In this document: positions 31,130 through 47,056 of the stretch, piece by piece | How positions within the stretch are numbered: position 1 is the stretch's first letter | How the letters are laid out: every line of letters starts with the position of its first letter | Source: Ovis canadensis | Lineage: Eukaryota > Chordata > Mammalia > Artiodactyla > Bovidae | DNA length: 64,000 nt | Assembly (NCBI RefSeq): GCF_042477335.2 | Contig: NC_091256.1 | Span: 39,462,001 to 39,526,000, forward strand | Reading direction: 5' to 3' | Notes under the pieces: model-generated | Seen by the model: only the letters and a program-made list of their open reading frames with translations | Databases searched by the model: none | What the model was told of the DNA's origin: nothing | Position numbers and translations under genes: made by a program

Positions 31130-31630
31130 AAAAATAGACCCGATCCCTTCCTGCTTAAAATCTCCCCGGCTGCTCCTGCTTTCAGCCGGCCCACGTCTAC
31201 ACAGAGCAACGCGTAGACGGTCTCCCACCTATCGTCCAGCCCCGCACCCTTCACACTTGCTAAGTGAGCATCGCTGGGCCTCTGCCCACCTCCAGACCTG
31301 GACACAGGCATGCTTGTCACCCCGGTATCGCTCCTTAGTCCGCCTTTGCTCGTAGCCACCGCTTTCTATCTGGAGAACTTCAAGAGCCATCACCAACATC
31401 CCTTCCTTCCTCAGATTTCCAAACACCTCTCTGCTCCCAGGGTGCTTCACTGCCCCCATCAGAGCATTTATCACCTTGTAATCTGGAGTTTGTGGTGATC
31501 TCTTTGTGTCCATTTCCCTACTAGATCAGGAACCCCATCAGGGGAGGAAGAGACCAGGTCTGATAACATTTGCTGCTCCAGGGCTGGGCACACAGTGGTG
31601 CCTCTGGTGAGCAGACTGAATAAATGAATC
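31130..31630 (+). mobile_element. L2 LINE 3' end
   Basis: Ends with the L2 signature '...ggctgggcacacagtggtgc' then 'ctgaataaatgaatca', preceded by a C/T-rich L2-like 3' region. Ancient fragment. Confidence 0.65.
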
Positions 31631-31821
31631 AGAGAATAAAAGCAGGCGGTTCGAACTAAGCCAGGTGCCTTTTATGCCTCCTCCCATTGAATCCTCACTC
31701 AGCTGAGGAAGCACAAGGCACCAGGAGAGCCAGCTACCCTGTCTGCCCTGAGTGGCTTGGGGTACTGACACCAAACCGCAGAGAGTCCAGTACCTGAACA
31801 ATTTGCGTTTTCTGTGTCCAT

Positions 31822-32022
31822 GTGTGTGTTAGTCGCTCAGTCGTGCCCGACTCTTTGCAACCCCATGGACTGCAGTCCACCAGGTTCTTCTGTCCGTGAG
31901 ATTTTCCAGGCAAGGATACTGGAGTGGGTTGCCATTTCCTTCTTCAGGGGATCTTCCCAACCCAGGGATCGAACCCGGGTCTCCTGCCCTGCAGGCAGAT
32001 TCTTTACCGACTGAATTAGCTC
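31822..32022 (-). repeat. Bov-tA SINE
   Basis: 'gttagtcgctcagtcgtgcc' to 'gcagattctttaccgactga'. Confidence 0.95.
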
Positions 32023-32596
32023 TAAATGAACATACATTGACTGGTCATCACGCAGGTATTCTCCTCTGGTCTTCATCTTTTTTCTGGTCTGTCTCCGTGG
32101 ATACCTGGGAATGTTGGCTGTGACCACAGTCAGCTCAGTTCAACAGCTGTTTCTCAAGTTCTGGGCAGTGGCTCCCACACTGCTGAGGCTTGGAATCACT
32201 GACTCTGAGGTTTTAAGTTGGAGATGAGGATCTGCCACATTTACAGAAGTGGGAAAGACAAGGAGAAGCCATTTCCAGTGGCGGAGATGGGGTGAGCACA
32301 AATAGTGATGGGCATATGGGTAAGGATAGGTCTGGGGCCCAGATTTTTCGAGAGTCAAGGGTAATAAGATTGGAAACGGAAATGCTAGTTTCCTCTACAT
32401 TTCCCTTAGTTAAGAAAAAGGCAGGTGACAGGCTGGTTTGAGAACCAGGTCTGGAGCCAGTGGTGTCCAGGGAACAGGGGCCATGTGCACACCTGGGCCT
32501 GAGCTCCACCAGGCCCCGGCTCTGGATCTGCCCTGCTTAACTTCCCTGAGTTTCAGATTCCTGCACGATTGTAGTAAAAATAACAGCAACCTCCAG
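32023..32596. other. Unassigned intergenic
   Basis: Nothing recognised. Confidence 0.4.
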
Positions 32597-32750
32597 TCAT
32601 TAGCGTTCACCTCCTGCCAGACACCAAGCCCAGCCCTTTATCTCATCTAATCATCTCAATCCTTCAAGGTGGAGACAGTTATCATCTTTATGCAGCAGAT
32701 AGGAGCCTGGAAAGTAAGTAACTTACCCAAGGCCGCAGGACCACTGAGTA
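32597..32750 (+). repeat. MIR SINE
   Basis: 'ccagacaccaagcccagccc', 'atctcatctaatcatctcaa' and 'taacttacccaaggccgcag' are the MIR core and 3' part. Confidence 0.8.
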
Positions 32751-32774
32751 ATCTGACTCTCAAAGCCACTTTTT

Positions 32775-33250
32775 TCTCCCCAGTTTTATTGAGATATAAT
32801 TGACATAAAGAACTGCATAAGTTTAAGGTGAACAATATAATGATCTGACTTACATACATCATGAAATGGGCTTCACAGGTGGCACAGTGGTAAAGAATCC
32901 ACCTGCTGATGCAGAAGATGCAAGAAATGCTGGTTCAATCCCTAGGCCAAGAAGATCCCCCAAAGTAGGAAACAGCAACCTGCTCCAGTATTATCACCTG
33001 AAAAAATTCCATAGACAAAGGAGCCTGGCAGTCTACAGCCCATGGGGTCCCAAAGAGTTGGACACGGCTGAGCAGCTGAGCACAGCACACATCATGAAAT
33101 GGGCTTAGTGAACACCCATCATCTCATAAGCTATTAAAGAAATAGGGAAACATTTTTCCCTTGTGATGATAACTCTTAGGACTCTCTTAATGTTCATTTC
33201 TAATGGTACAGCAGTGTTAATTACCTTCATCACGTTGTACACTACATCCC
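32775..33250 (+). mobile_element. Old L1 fragment
   Basis: 'ttattgagatataattgaca', 'gtttaaggtgaacaatataa' and '...cgttgtacactacatccc' are a common old L1 block. It is interrupted by a Bov-tA. Confidence 0.7.
32873..33086 (+). repeat. Bov-tA SINE inside the L1
   Basis: Full Bov-tA flanked by a long near-perfect target duplication (catcatgaaatgggctt) at about 32856-32872 and 33090-33106. Confidence 0.9.
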
Positions 33251-33253
33251 CTG

Positions 33254-33477
33254 TTGTTCAGTCGCTAAGTCATTTCCGACTCTTTGTGACCCCATGACCT
33301 GCAGCATGCTAGGCTTCCCTGTTCTTCATCTCCCAGAGTTTGCTCAAACTCATGTCCATTGAGTCAATGATACTATCCAACCATCTCATCCTCTATTATC
33401 TCCTTCTTCTCTTGCCCTCAATTTTCTCCAGCATTATGGTATTTTCCAATGAGTTGGCTTTTTACATCAGGCAGCCA
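33254..33477 (-). mobile_element. BovB (RTE) LINE 3' fragment
   Basis: Reverse of the BovB end: 'ccgactctttgtgacccc', 'tcatccaaccatctcatcc'-type and 'ttttccaatgagttggct' blocks, parallel to 45541-45760. Confidence 0.85.
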
Positions 33478-33734
33478 AGTATTTATTCAAGGCTTCTTCT
33501 TGAGCAAGACTGGTGTGTATGGTGTGTATTGACTGAGATGACCTCTGAGAAGCCTGCATCCTGGGGCGCTTGAGAAAGTGCCTGGGACACCCAGGGGAGG
33601 AACCCAGGTGTAGGCATCCAGGTTTCTCGCTTTTCCCACCAGAGAAGATGACGCTGAGGGGAAGAGGGCTAAGGCAGCCCAGCAGAAGATGCAAGTGCTT
33701 CCCTCTGTACCAATACTAAGCTGCTTTTGTTACG

Positions 33735-33947
33735 TGGGCTTCCCTGATGGTTCAGAGGTTAAAGTGTCTGCCTGCAATGCGGGAGACCTAGGTTCGATCC
33801 CTGGGTCGGGAAGATCCCCTGGAGAAGGAAATGGCAACCCACTCCAGTATTCTTGCCTGGAGAATCCCATGGATGGAGAAGCCTGGAGGGCTACAGTCCC
33901 CGGGGTCGCAAAGAGTCGGACACGACTGAGCGACTTTCACTTTCACT
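33735..33947 (+). repeat. Bov-tA SINE, little diverged
   Basis: Close to consensus throughout; flanked by ttgttac(g/a)tg target duplication. Confidence 0.95.
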
Positions 33948-35089
33948 TGTTACATGAATACATGAAATCATATACTGCAGCCAGCACTTAACGCACCAAG
34001 CTGAATTCCTGCTTCTGACCGGTGTTCCCCCGGAGCACAGGCGCTCCGGCTTTTACAGCGGGAATCACACAGCCTGGGTGCTCAGCGGCTGGCGCCTGGC
34101 GCCCTCCAGTGGCGCTGGGGAGCCTTTCCTCGGCAGCTGAGCGGTCGGGACGGGTCTGGGCAGCCAGGACAAGCTTCCTCCTGGGCCTGCCTTCTAAAGG
34201 GTATCTTTAGGAGCCACCTACCTACTGTCGCTGAGAACCCGTCTGTGAAATGAGTGGGGGGAAACTGGAAAGAGGACTTGGAATCCAATAGCTGCAATTC
34301 TGGCCTCGGCTCCCCCGGTGGCCTTAGCTCTTCCTGTTTGAGACGGGGTTGCCCATACCCTCCCCACCTGCCTCCTAAGATTCTGTGAGAATCCTATTGG
34401 ACGTGATGGGTGACAGCACCTTGCCAGCTCAATAGCACCACTAACAAGCACAGTAGTGTGTTCATAAGAGAAGTACAGAGTGGGGTCCAGGAGGCTAAGG
34501 ACCCGTGAAGGGCTGGGAGCAGGGGAAGGAGATGGGGCAGAAGAGCCCAGGGGAGGGGAGGCACCTGCAGGAGAGGAGGTGGTGTGAACAGAGGGTGGGG
34601 CGGGGGCTTCATGGGGACAGGCCCACGCATGTTGGGCAAGGGGAGCCTTCTGGGGGAGAGGTGGGCAATGGCTTTGGAAAAGGAAGCCATAAATAACCAA
34701 TTTCTCATTTCCTTTCTCTTAATTCAAAATGACAATTATATTAGTTTCCATACTAAAATGAAATATTAAAATGTTTACTTCTCTGAGTGGGTCTCCCAAT
34801 GGCTTGATACCCTCAAAACAAGATCCCCTTCCCCAGTGAAGGCTGTAATGAGGCCAGTCCCAACCCCACTGTGTTCTGGGTTCCCTTCCCAGGCACATGC
34901 CAGGGACCCCTGCACTTTATCCCCTGCCTGCATCCCTACCCAGCCTAGTTTTCTGGTCATTCCTTGTGTTCCGGCAGGAAGACCCCTCATTCAGGTCAGT
35001 CAGTGAGGGCAGCTGTGCCCGCCTGAGGCAGGACAGTTCAGTGTTTCAGAAAAAGGATCTTGGTTTCTAGCATCCAGTCTTTTCCCTTC
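33948..35089. other. Unassigned intergenic
   Basis: Includes a GC-richer patch at 34030-34330 without obvious promoter features. No gene recognised. Confidence 0.4.
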
Positions 35090-35240
35090 ATTGACTTTGT
35101 TCCTACCAGCTCTAAACCTCAGTGTTCCCATAAGTAACATGGGGAAATTGTAGCTACATCATAATTATTCATTTAAAGATTAAATGAGATCACATGTAAT
35201 GCACATATAATATAGTGCCCGGCACTTAGGAAGAAAATAT
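35090..35240 (+). repeat. MIR SINE
   Basis: 'aaacctcagtgttcccataa' followed by 'aaagattaaatgagatcaca' and 'tagtgcccggcacttag'. Confidence 0.7.
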
Positions 35241-35819
35241 GTTAGTTTATTAAGGAAGTTTCTGTTTTAGGTTATAAATAAAATGCTCCTTGACAGGAAA
35301 TGTTGGCCAGGCTTCCCTTCTCAGGGAAGGGGAAACCTTGCCTTGTGGGGTTGCAGAAAGGGGCAAGGTGGGGGGGAGAGGAGGACATTGCGGGTGAGAG
35401 GTGGGGGGCGGACACAGACCTCCGTGTCAGGGCAATGCTGTCATCTGCCAAGGTGCCACCAGGCTGCGCTGTGACTCAGGCTTCACGAAGGCTTTACCCG
35501 AAGCAGAGACCACCCTGGGAGAAGCGCAGACCATTAGTGCTATTTTTCCATTTTAATGGATAATAATCAATTGATCAAAGCAGATGAATGACTTGCATGA
35601 GGTCATCTGGCCAGTGAAGATTAGAACCCAGACCTTTGATTCAGGGTGACCGGTAACTGAGAGGTGCAGAGGTTTCACAGCACCTCCAGATCACCGCTAC
35701 TGACGTATCTCGATTGAAAGGAAAAGTCTCTGATGTCTCATCAAAAGTATTGCTGCTGCAGCCCCCCGAGTGCATTTCTGGTTTTATTTTCAAGGAAGAG
35801 CATTTATCCATGTAGAAAG
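35241..35819. other. Unassigned intergenic
   Basis: A possible second MIR patch at 35540-35640; nothing else recognised. Confidence 0.4.
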
Positions 35820-36034
35820 TGTGTTAGTCGCTCAGTCGTGCCCGACTCTTTGCGACCTCGTGGACTGTAGCCTGCCAGGCTCCTCTGTCTATGGAGTCCT
35901 CCAGCAAGAATACCGGAGTGGGTTGCCATGCCCTTCTCCAGGGAATCTTCCTGACCCAGGGATCAAAGCAACGCCACTTGCGGTCTCCTGTGTTGCAGGA
36001 GGACTCTTTACTGTCTAAGCCACCAGGGAAGTCC
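35820..36034 (-). repeat. Bov-tA SINE
   Basis: 'gttagtcgctcagtcgtgcc' to 'ccaccagggaagtcc'. Confidence 0.95.
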
Positions 36035-36466
36035 TATTGAAAACTGTTAGGAAATTGATTTCCATTCCTGTCCCTTTTTACTTAAACATTCCTGAGGTGT
36101 TTCCGTCTTACCTAAAGGACTCCAGAGCCATATGAAATGGCTTATACCTTTGAGATGTCCTCGTGCTGAAAAAGCTCTCAGGTAGCCCTGGGGGAGGGAC
36201 AGGGTGCACTAACTGAGGTGCCGTCAAGACAGAGTGGCAAGGATAGAAATTCACTGTGTCCCTCACATCCCAGCCAATCAAGCATGAGCAGAGCATCTCA
36301 CAAGTGCTCAGTAAACACTCACTGACTGAATAAGAGGAAGTGGTAACCCAACAAACAGTGGATTACCAGATCCAAAGACAGGCTGTGAGCTGCATGGGGC
36401 TTTCACCTCAGTAAACCAGATGCCTCAGGAGGCACAGCGAGAAATAGCCCAAACTGACATTAAAAA

Positions 36467-36640
36467 TATATATATATATATATATATATAATTGAAGTAC
36501 AGTTGACTTACAGTGTTTTAGGTGCACAGAAAAGTGATTCAGTTATACATACACATGTATATTATTTAAAAAAATTATTTTCTATTGTAAGTTACTACAC
36601 GATATTAACTGTAGTTCCCTGTGCTATACAGCTGAAACTG
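36467..36640 (+). mobile_element. (AT)n and L1 fragment
   Basis: An AT dinucleotide run at about 36469-36491 leads into 'attgaagtacagttgactta' and 'gtagttccctgtgctataca', a ruminant L1 block. Confidence 0.75.
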
Positions 36641-37326
36641 ACATTTAAGCAGGGGAGACGTCATTCATCCATTCATTCATGACTGCAGGCATGCATGCAG
36701 CTGTGTTTACTGGGTGTCAAGCACTAGGACTAGGAGGGATGGTCTACAGCCCAGCCCGCCCCCGGCCGCTGGAAGCACCCAAACTGGTAGGGGAACCAGA
36801 CAGGAAAACAGATGATTATCACGCGATGGACATGGTATCATTAGAGAGGAGTCAGAGGTTTCATAGGAACCTAGAGCCAGGCTCCAGCCCATCCTGAGGG
36901 CTCATGACCCAGAAAGTGGGCTAAGGTGGAAGAAAGAGACTGATGTCCAGAAGACCCATCTGTCTACCTTTGCCAAGGAGGGCATGCTCATGCCCAGAGT
37001 GTTCCTGGATGCAGTTCAAGACAAGAGTGGGGCACTCTGGTAGCGCCAGCCCTGACTGACCACCTCGGGGAGATGTGTCATGCTGGAGCACTGCACAGCT
37101 GGGGCAGCCTGGCAGCCCCTAAAGGTTTGCAGCATGTATTTGGTGACTAGGTGACACCTTCATATGATTCCTAAATCAGTACAGTACAAAAAGGATTATA
37201 ATGAGATATCTTATTCCCACACCTGCCCTCATCTACCTCCTTCCCTCTGTCCCTCAGTACCTCTCTTCTTGGTGTCTTGTGTAGCCTTGAGGGTTTCCTC
37301 ACCCAATTTTGTATCCCCACTTTCAT
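36641..37326. other. Unassigned intergenic
   Basis: No gene or repeat recognised. Confidence 0.4.
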
Positions 37327-37485
37327 TTTTAAAATTTATTTATCTGTTTGGCTGCACCAGTCTTAGTTGCAGCATGCAAACTCTTAGTTATGGCACATGG
37401 GATCTAATTCCCTGAACAGGGATTGAATCCAGGCTCCTGCATTGGGAGCTCAGAGGCTTAGCCACTGGGCCACCAGCAAAGTTCC
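37327..37485 (-). repeat. CHR-type tRNA SINE
   Basis: 'ggctgcaccagtcttagttg' and reversed head 'gccactgggccaccagcaaa'. Confidence 0.8.
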
Positions 37486-38985
37486 CTCCCCATCTCTTAC
37501 ATAAAGGTAGCACACCATCCACTCTGGGTTGGACCTTGAAAAGAGGTGCATTTTATTTTCAGAACACTCCTGATCTCACATTGACACGATTTCCATTCTG
37601 CCTATGTTCTGATTTATTGGAGAAAGCAAGCACAAGTCAAGGCTTTAAGAACTTAGTTAGATACAGAGGAAGGCCTGTCTACACCATGGGAACGCTGAGG
37701 AAAGAGGCCCAGTCAGGCTTTCCTGTGTGCCTCCCCAGAGAGTTGCTTAGTAACTGACGGCCACATGAGAACAAGGATGAAGGAGGGTATGTTTGTGTCC
37801 CACAAACGGCCTGCCTGTGGGGATTGGTGAAAACATTTTTCAGTCTTTCAACCATGGAGATCCTGCCTGCTTATCGTAAGCAACAATCTAAAGCAAAATA
37901 AAGAAAGAAATTAAGCAAGAAAGTAACCTCAATCCCACTTCCCCAAAGTAACTATTGCTAACATCTGGGCCAGAGGTTCATGCCCCCATTTCACAGGAGA
38001 GCAAAACTGAAGCAATAGATGCGGGAGTGCTTGGGGGTTGGTGTCCTGAGAGAAGCCAGTTATGAAATGGGGGTTGCACCTGGTCTAGGCCCGTCTGCTT
38101 GCAGAGTTTAGCTGGGGGAACAGGGAGGGCTCGGTGCGGGCAGAGGGTTGGGTGGCCCCTTCCTTACTCTTTACCTGTGTCCGTGCTGCCTTTTCCTCTG
38201 CCTTCTCGTGTTTTCCACTTCTCCTCCCTGTGTCCACATCTGTCCTCGGCCCTTGTGCAATTCAGAACAAGAACTGAGTCTCACTGACTAGGGCACACCC
38301 TGGCCTCGCAGGGCTCTCGGCACAGAGAGCGTTCAGCACGCTTCTTCAAAGGCTGCGCTGACCTCCAACACCAGCTCTTACTCCTGAGAGGCTTGCAGGG
38401 GGCATCTGGGTGTTCTCCTGGTGGCTCAGGCCACACGCTCCAGACCTTCTGGCCAGGGTGTCCACTGGGAGCTGCCGGCCCCTGGCTCTGCCTGCCTGCA
38501 TCTCCCGTCCCTGGCCAGTCAGCCCTGTAAGAAGGCGGACAGCTGAGGCGGCAGGCCTGAGGCCCTGTGGAAAAGTGACCGGAACTGTTTCCCTAGAGAG
38601 GCCCTCTTTACTCATGCCCTGGAGGACTGGGGCCCCAGCCATCCTGGGTGAAACCTAGTCCTGACCGTACATACCTGGTCAAAGATCAGAAGAAAAGGGC
38701 AGGAGGTTCCTGAGCAGGTGAGGACTCACCTGAGCCAGGTGGACTCACACAAGGCATGACTGGGGCCTGGCAATTAGGAGGTCCTCAGTAAATGTATGGT
38801 GGTGGATTTAGGCCTGGAAAGGGGGTGACACTGCAGGGGGTGGAGGAGATGAGGGAACAGCATCCTGTCACCTAAGATAGCTTGTCAGCAGGCTTGGTGT
38901 AGAAAGGACAGAATTTGGTATCAGACATGGATTTGAGTCCTGGTACCACTTCCTAGCTAATTAAACTAGGGAAACATATTTCCTT
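37486..38985. other. Unassigned intergenic
   Basis: No exon recognised. An L2-like tail ('gaggtcctcagtaaatgta') lies near 38780-38810. Confidence 0.4.
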
Positions 38986-39087
38986 TAAGCCTTACGAAGT
39001 ATAACTTACATACCATAAAATTCACCTTAAGTGTACAATTTGACAACGATGTACAGGTTTGTGCAACCATCACCATAATCTGATTTT

Positions 39088-39258
39088 GCATGCATTCTTA
39101 GTGGTTCAGTTGTATCTGACCCTTTGCGATCCCATGGACTGTAGCCCTCCAGGCTCCTTTGTCCATGGGATTTCCCAGGGGATCTTTCCCACCCAGAGAT
39201 CGAACCTGTCTCCTGCATTGGCAGGTGGATTCTTTACCACTGAGCCACCTGGGAAGGC
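39088..39258 (-). repeat. Bov-tA SINE inside the L1
   Basis: BovA body 'gatcccatggactgtagccc' and reversed head 'gagccacctgggaa'. Confidence 0.9.
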
Positions 39259-39647
39259 CTGTAGCATGTTTATTTCCCATTTATCATTGAATAATACCCA
39301 TTGTGTGTATTATACATTTTATCCTTTCATCAGTTTTCCAACATTTGGGTTATTTTGGATTCTTGGCTATTTTGAGTAATGCTGCCATAATATCCATGTG
39401 CAAGTTTTTGTGTGGATACATTTTCTTCTCTCAGATTGGTACCTACAAGTGGAACTGCCTGGCCACTCTATGTTTAACTTTTTGAGAAACTACCAAACTG
39501 TCTTCCAAAGTTGCTGCACCATTTTACATCCCTACCAGAGATACACAAGAGTTCTAACTTCTCCATATCCTTGACAACATTCGTCATTATCCTTTTTAAT
39601 GAAGAGCCACACTAGTGGGTGTCAAGTGCTATCTCACCGGGCTTTGA

Positions 39648-39770
39648 TTGAAGATGGCAACCCACTCCAGTATGCTTGTCTGGAGATTCTATGGACAGAG
39701 GAGTATGGCGGGCTACAGTCCGTGGGGTCACAGAGTTGAGCATGACTGAGCAATTAACACTTGACTTTCA
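39648..39770 (+). repeat. Partial Bov-tA SINE inside the L1
   Basis: 'gatggcaacccactccagta' to 'gcatgactgagcaattaaca'. Confidence 0.85.
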
Positions 39771-39860
39771 TAACTAATGGTGTTGAGCATCTCTTCATGC
39801 ACTTACCTGCCATCTGTAAATCTTCTTTGGTGAGATATCTATTAACATCTTTAGGGGCCA

Positions 39861-40729
39861 CTGATGTAACCTCTTACTCTTAAAAAAGTCTAGAGCCTAA
39901 AGCCATGACACTTTATGTAGAGGGTTTGCAAAGGGGCCACTGTATAATGAGGCGCTTAAAGATGACAGTATTGTCGTACTTGTCACTTTGGCCCCATGGG
40001 CTCACAGGTTTGGAGTTGGAGCCCAGCTGCCCTCCCTCTTCACTGGAGGGCAAAGGACGAGCTCCACCAGCACCAGGGTCCACATGTTCTAGATGTTTCT
40101 ACTGAGCCATTCCACACGGTCTCATTTCATACTCACCAGAACCTTTTGATGAAGGATAACCTCTGTATTTACAGGGATGAAATCTGTGGTCAGAGACACT
40201 CAGTAACTTCTCCATGGTCACCTAGTTAAAACTGGTGGAAATTAAGACGTGAACTCAGAGCTGCTGCTGAAGCCAAAGCCACAGGCAGGTGCTGCTGGGG
40301 AAAAGCACCAGGCACACAGCCTGCACAGGGAAACTGCAGGACTGACCAGCAACTCAACTGGGGTAAGTCGCTTATCCCCTCTAGGCCTCAGTAGCTTCTA
40401 TAAAGTGAGGAAGATAATAGTTCCTCCCTCTGAGGGCACTTGTCTGGATCTGATGCAGTGCTTGGCCCACTGCAAGGCAGGTAGCTTCCTCCTCTGTCTG
40501 GGATGCCCCCCACTCCCCACCCCCACAAAGTGGGAATGAGCATTGGCCTACCTGACCCTAGGGGCTGGGCTGGAGCAGAGTGTCATTACAGCTGTCGGCC
40601 TGGACCCTTATTTCTTCTCATCCCTACTTCCTGCCTATAGATAGCAACCTCCTGCTGAAGCCAGGAACACCTGGCAAGGGCCTCGAGTTCTCTGAAATGA
40701 TGATTTGAGATTAAGCATAAGAAAAGCAA
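39861..40729. other. PYCR2 3' flank
   Basis: A MIR-like patch at about 40100-40260 and otherwise nothing recognised. Confidence 0.45.
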
Positions 40730-40747
40730 GGTAATAAAAAATACAAC

Positions 40748-40753
40748 TTTATT
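40748..40753 (-). terminator. PYCR2 polyadenylation signal
   Basis: AATAAA on the minus strand about 520 bp after the PYCR2 stop codon. It is the first AATAAA in the 3' flank; predicted cleavage is near 40725-40735. Confidence 0.75.
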
Positions 40754-41271
40754 AAAGCAGCCAAACTTAGCAACATTGAACAACACATTTTCAGTGGTAC
40801 ACCTATGAAGCAAGAGTTAAATATAACACAGTCTAAGATGTGCATTTCTGATTGTGATAAGTCTGAGTCACTCCTTTTCCTTTTACTAATTCGAGAAGTC
40901 CTGGTCATGTTTCGTACACCTTGACTCAGCAACAAGCTGACCCTGCTGTGGGCTCCAGTGGGAGGACCTCAGTTGAAGGAGTCATCCACTGAAGGTCTCC
41001 AGGCCTGCCTACGCAGCTGGGGCTCTGAATGAAGTCCCAGCCTCCCTCTCCTCCAAATGTGTGAGGTCTGCAGGGCTGCATCTCATTTCAAGCCACCCCT
41101 TCATAGCATCTTCTAACACAAGACAGGAGGGGAAACCAGCGCAGCTGGGTCTAACAGATGGAAGGAGGTTTATCATGAGGACCTGAAGCTGACTGAAACT
41201 CTATCACCTCGCCCTACATGGCCCTCACAGCCGAGGGCTCTGGACACAGGGGAAGGCAGACCCAGGCTGCC

Positions 41272-44784
<3,513 letters not shown>

Positions 44785-45540
44785 GGTTATCCGGGCTCCC
44801 TGTCTGCCCGGCCGCCGCAGGAGTCCGCTCAGAGGGTCCCTGAGAGAAACGTGGAAAACCGAGAGCGTAGCCGGCCCGGCGACTACGAGCCTGATCCGAG
44901 GAAACGCTCGCAGCTTCCGGCCTCTATTCCACAACCCCGCCTCTCTCACGCTCACCCACCACGCCGCAGGGTTAAACGGCCCCGCCCTGCCAAGGGGACC
45001 AATCCGCGGCCGGGACGGGGCCGTGTGCCCGCCTTCTGACACGGGATTTGTGGGCGGAAGCTCTGTCCCAGCGCGCGAAGCCCGGATCTCCGCGCCGCGG
45101 ACACCCGCGCCCTGGGTGTCCCCCGAGCCCCGCCCCCACCTGCGGGCGGAGATCGCCGCTGGCACCCCGGCACGACCCTAGGCTGAGGCCAGCGGCGAGG
45201 TCTGGCTTCTATTATTTCTGGTGCTAGCCGTCAGCCGCCTTTCGAAGGCTAGAGAAACTCTCCAGGTTGCTTATTTGAGGGGACGAATGTGACGCTCCTG
45301 GTGAGGCTTTAGACTGGAGCGTGGAGGCCCGTGGGCTACAAGTCAGGCTTCTCGGTGCACCCGGGGATTATCGAGGTTGGAGCTGGGAGTTCCCCCGCTA
45401 CCGCCCGCACCCTGTCGGCGCGCCCGGGGAGGCGGTGAGGAAGCCCCGGTTATTTACTTGAATTTACGTGGTTTACGCGATTGGTCTTAACTAGGATTGC
45501 AAACAGAACCAGTTCCTCTGTTTAGGAAATGATGGGCTCC

Positions 45541-46168
45541 TTCAGTTCAGTCGCTCAGTCGTGTCCGACTCTTTGCGACCCCATGAATTGCAGCACGCCA
45601 GGCCTCCCTGTCCATCACCAACTCCCGGAGTTCACTCAAACTCACGACCATCGAGTCGGTGATGCCGTCCAGCCATCTCATCCTCTGTCGTCCCCTTCTC
45701 CTCGTGCCCCCAATCCCTCCCACCATCAGAGTCTTTTCCAATGAGTCAACTCTTCGCATGAGGTGGCCAAAGTACTGGAGTTTCAGCTTTAGCATCAGTC
45801 CTTCCAAAGAACACCCAGGACTGATCTCCTTTAGAATGGACTGGTTGGATCTCCTTGCAGTCCAAGGGACTCTCAAGAGTCTTCTCCAACACCACAGTTC
45901 AAAAGCATCAGTTCTTTGGTGCTCAGCTTTCTTCACAGTCCAACTCTCACATCCATACATGACCACTGGAAAAACCATAGCCTTGACTAGACGGACCTTA
46001 GTCAGCAAAGTAATGTCTCTGCTTTTGAATATGCTATCTAGGTTGGTCATAACTTTCATTCCAAGGCTCCTTAGGACCTGACTAAGGTATCCTCTGACCA
46101 TGCTGCTTGCTTTCAAAAGCTTCACAAATGTGATATTTACTTTTTCATCACTAGTAAATTTAAGAGAA
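45541..46168 (-). mobile_element. BovB (RTE) LINE, ORF2 C-terminus and 3' end
   Basis: The minus strand keeps a 192-codon open frame (45547-46125) with the RTE reverse-transcriptase tail: [25 protein letters not shown] and FGHLMRR. This is the C-terminal end only; endonuclease and catalytic RT motifs are absent because the element is 5' truncated. It is a retrotransposon, not a host gene. Little decay in the frame suggests a fairly young copy. Confidence 0.95.
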
Positions 46169-46170
46169 TC

Positions 46171-46335
46171 GACGCTTTTGAACTGTGGTGTTGGAGAAGA
46201 CTCTTGAGAGTCCCTTGGACTGCAAGGAGATCCAGCCAGTCCATCCTAAAGGAAATCAGTCCTGAATTTTCATTGGAAGGACTGATGCTGAAGCTGAAAT
46301 TCTAATACTTTGGCCACCTGATGCGAAGAACTGCC
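46171..46335 (+). mobile_element. Second BovB fragment, opposite orientation
   Basis: Contains, forward, 'gagactcttgagagtccctt'-like BovB sequence ('ggtgttggagaagactctt', 'gcaaggagatccagccagtc', 'tactttggccacctgatg') that overlaps the part seen in reverse at about 45750-45920. Confidence 0.9.
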
Positions 46336-46795
46336 TCACTGGTAACTTTCTCTGATTAGCAAATAATACATGCATTTGAAAAATACAAAAAATAAATGTA
46401 AGAAGTCAAAATCACCCACAGTCATACTTCCTAAGGATCGTTTCTTGCAGGCATTTTTGGTATATTTCCTTACATATTATTTTCTGTGCATACAGACCTT
46501 TTCCATCATTGGAAATAAATGATACACATATGGTTTTGAAATTTCTATGCTAGATATACAATAAATATTTTCCAAAGTTACTGGAAAGTTATTTAAAATA
46601 AGATTTTGGTGACTACTTAGTATTCCATTGTACAGATGCTCAGTCACTCAGATTTTATTTTCTTATGATGACCTTGCTGACTAAAGATCCATTTCGTTTG
46701 TGCAGTGGCCCCTGCTGTGGCACTCATGACCATTATGTTTGATGCCTGTGAATTTCCTTTGGAAGCAAGTGTTTATATGTATAACAACAAGTAAC
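46336..46795. other. AT-rich, probably old LINE remnant
   Basis: Resembles the L1-type 3' block 'tattccattgtacagatg', but is too diverged to assign. Confidence 0.35.
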
Positions 46796-46989
46796 AAGTG
46801 AAAGTCACTCAGTTGTGTCCAACTCTTTGCGACTCCGTGGACCATACAGTCCATGGAATTCTCCGGGCCAGAATACTGGAGTGGATAGCTATTCCCTTCT
46901 CCAGGGGATCGTCCCAACCCAGGGATCGAACCCAGGTCTCCCACATTGTGGACAGATTCTTTTACCAGCTGAGACACCAGGGAAGCCCT
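46796..46989 (-). repeat. Bov-tA SINE
   Basis: 'aagtcactcagttgtgtcca' to 'gagacaccagggaagccc', flanked by acaagtg on both sides. Confidence 0.95.
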
Positions 46990-47008
46990 GGGCACAAGTG
47001 TTGAACAG

Positions 47009-47056
47009 ATGAGATAGGATGGGATGGGATGGGATGGGACAGAACGGGACAGGACC
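47009..47056 (+). repeat. (GGGAT)n pentamer run
   Basis: About five GGGAT units, then decayed GGGAC/GGAC units. Confidence 0.9.

Larger units (their letters stand above)
38986..39860 (-). mobile_element. Old L1 fragment, split by two SINEs
   Basis: Reverse-oriented L1 3' sequence: 'aaaattcaccttaagtgtac', 'ctaccaaactgtcttccaaa', 'catctcttcatgcacttacc'. Interrupted at 39088-39258 and 39648-39770. Confidence 0.85.

Noticed and set aside
44785-45480. A divergent plus-strand gene sharing the PYCR2 CpG island
   Set aside because: No plus-strand open frame or splice pattern with any family resemblance was found; the sequence soon runs into BovB.
45547-46125. A 192-codon minus-strand open frame that could be taken for a gene
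   Set aside because: It is the C-terminal part of the BovB LINE reverse-transcriptase ORF, 5' truncated, not a host gene.
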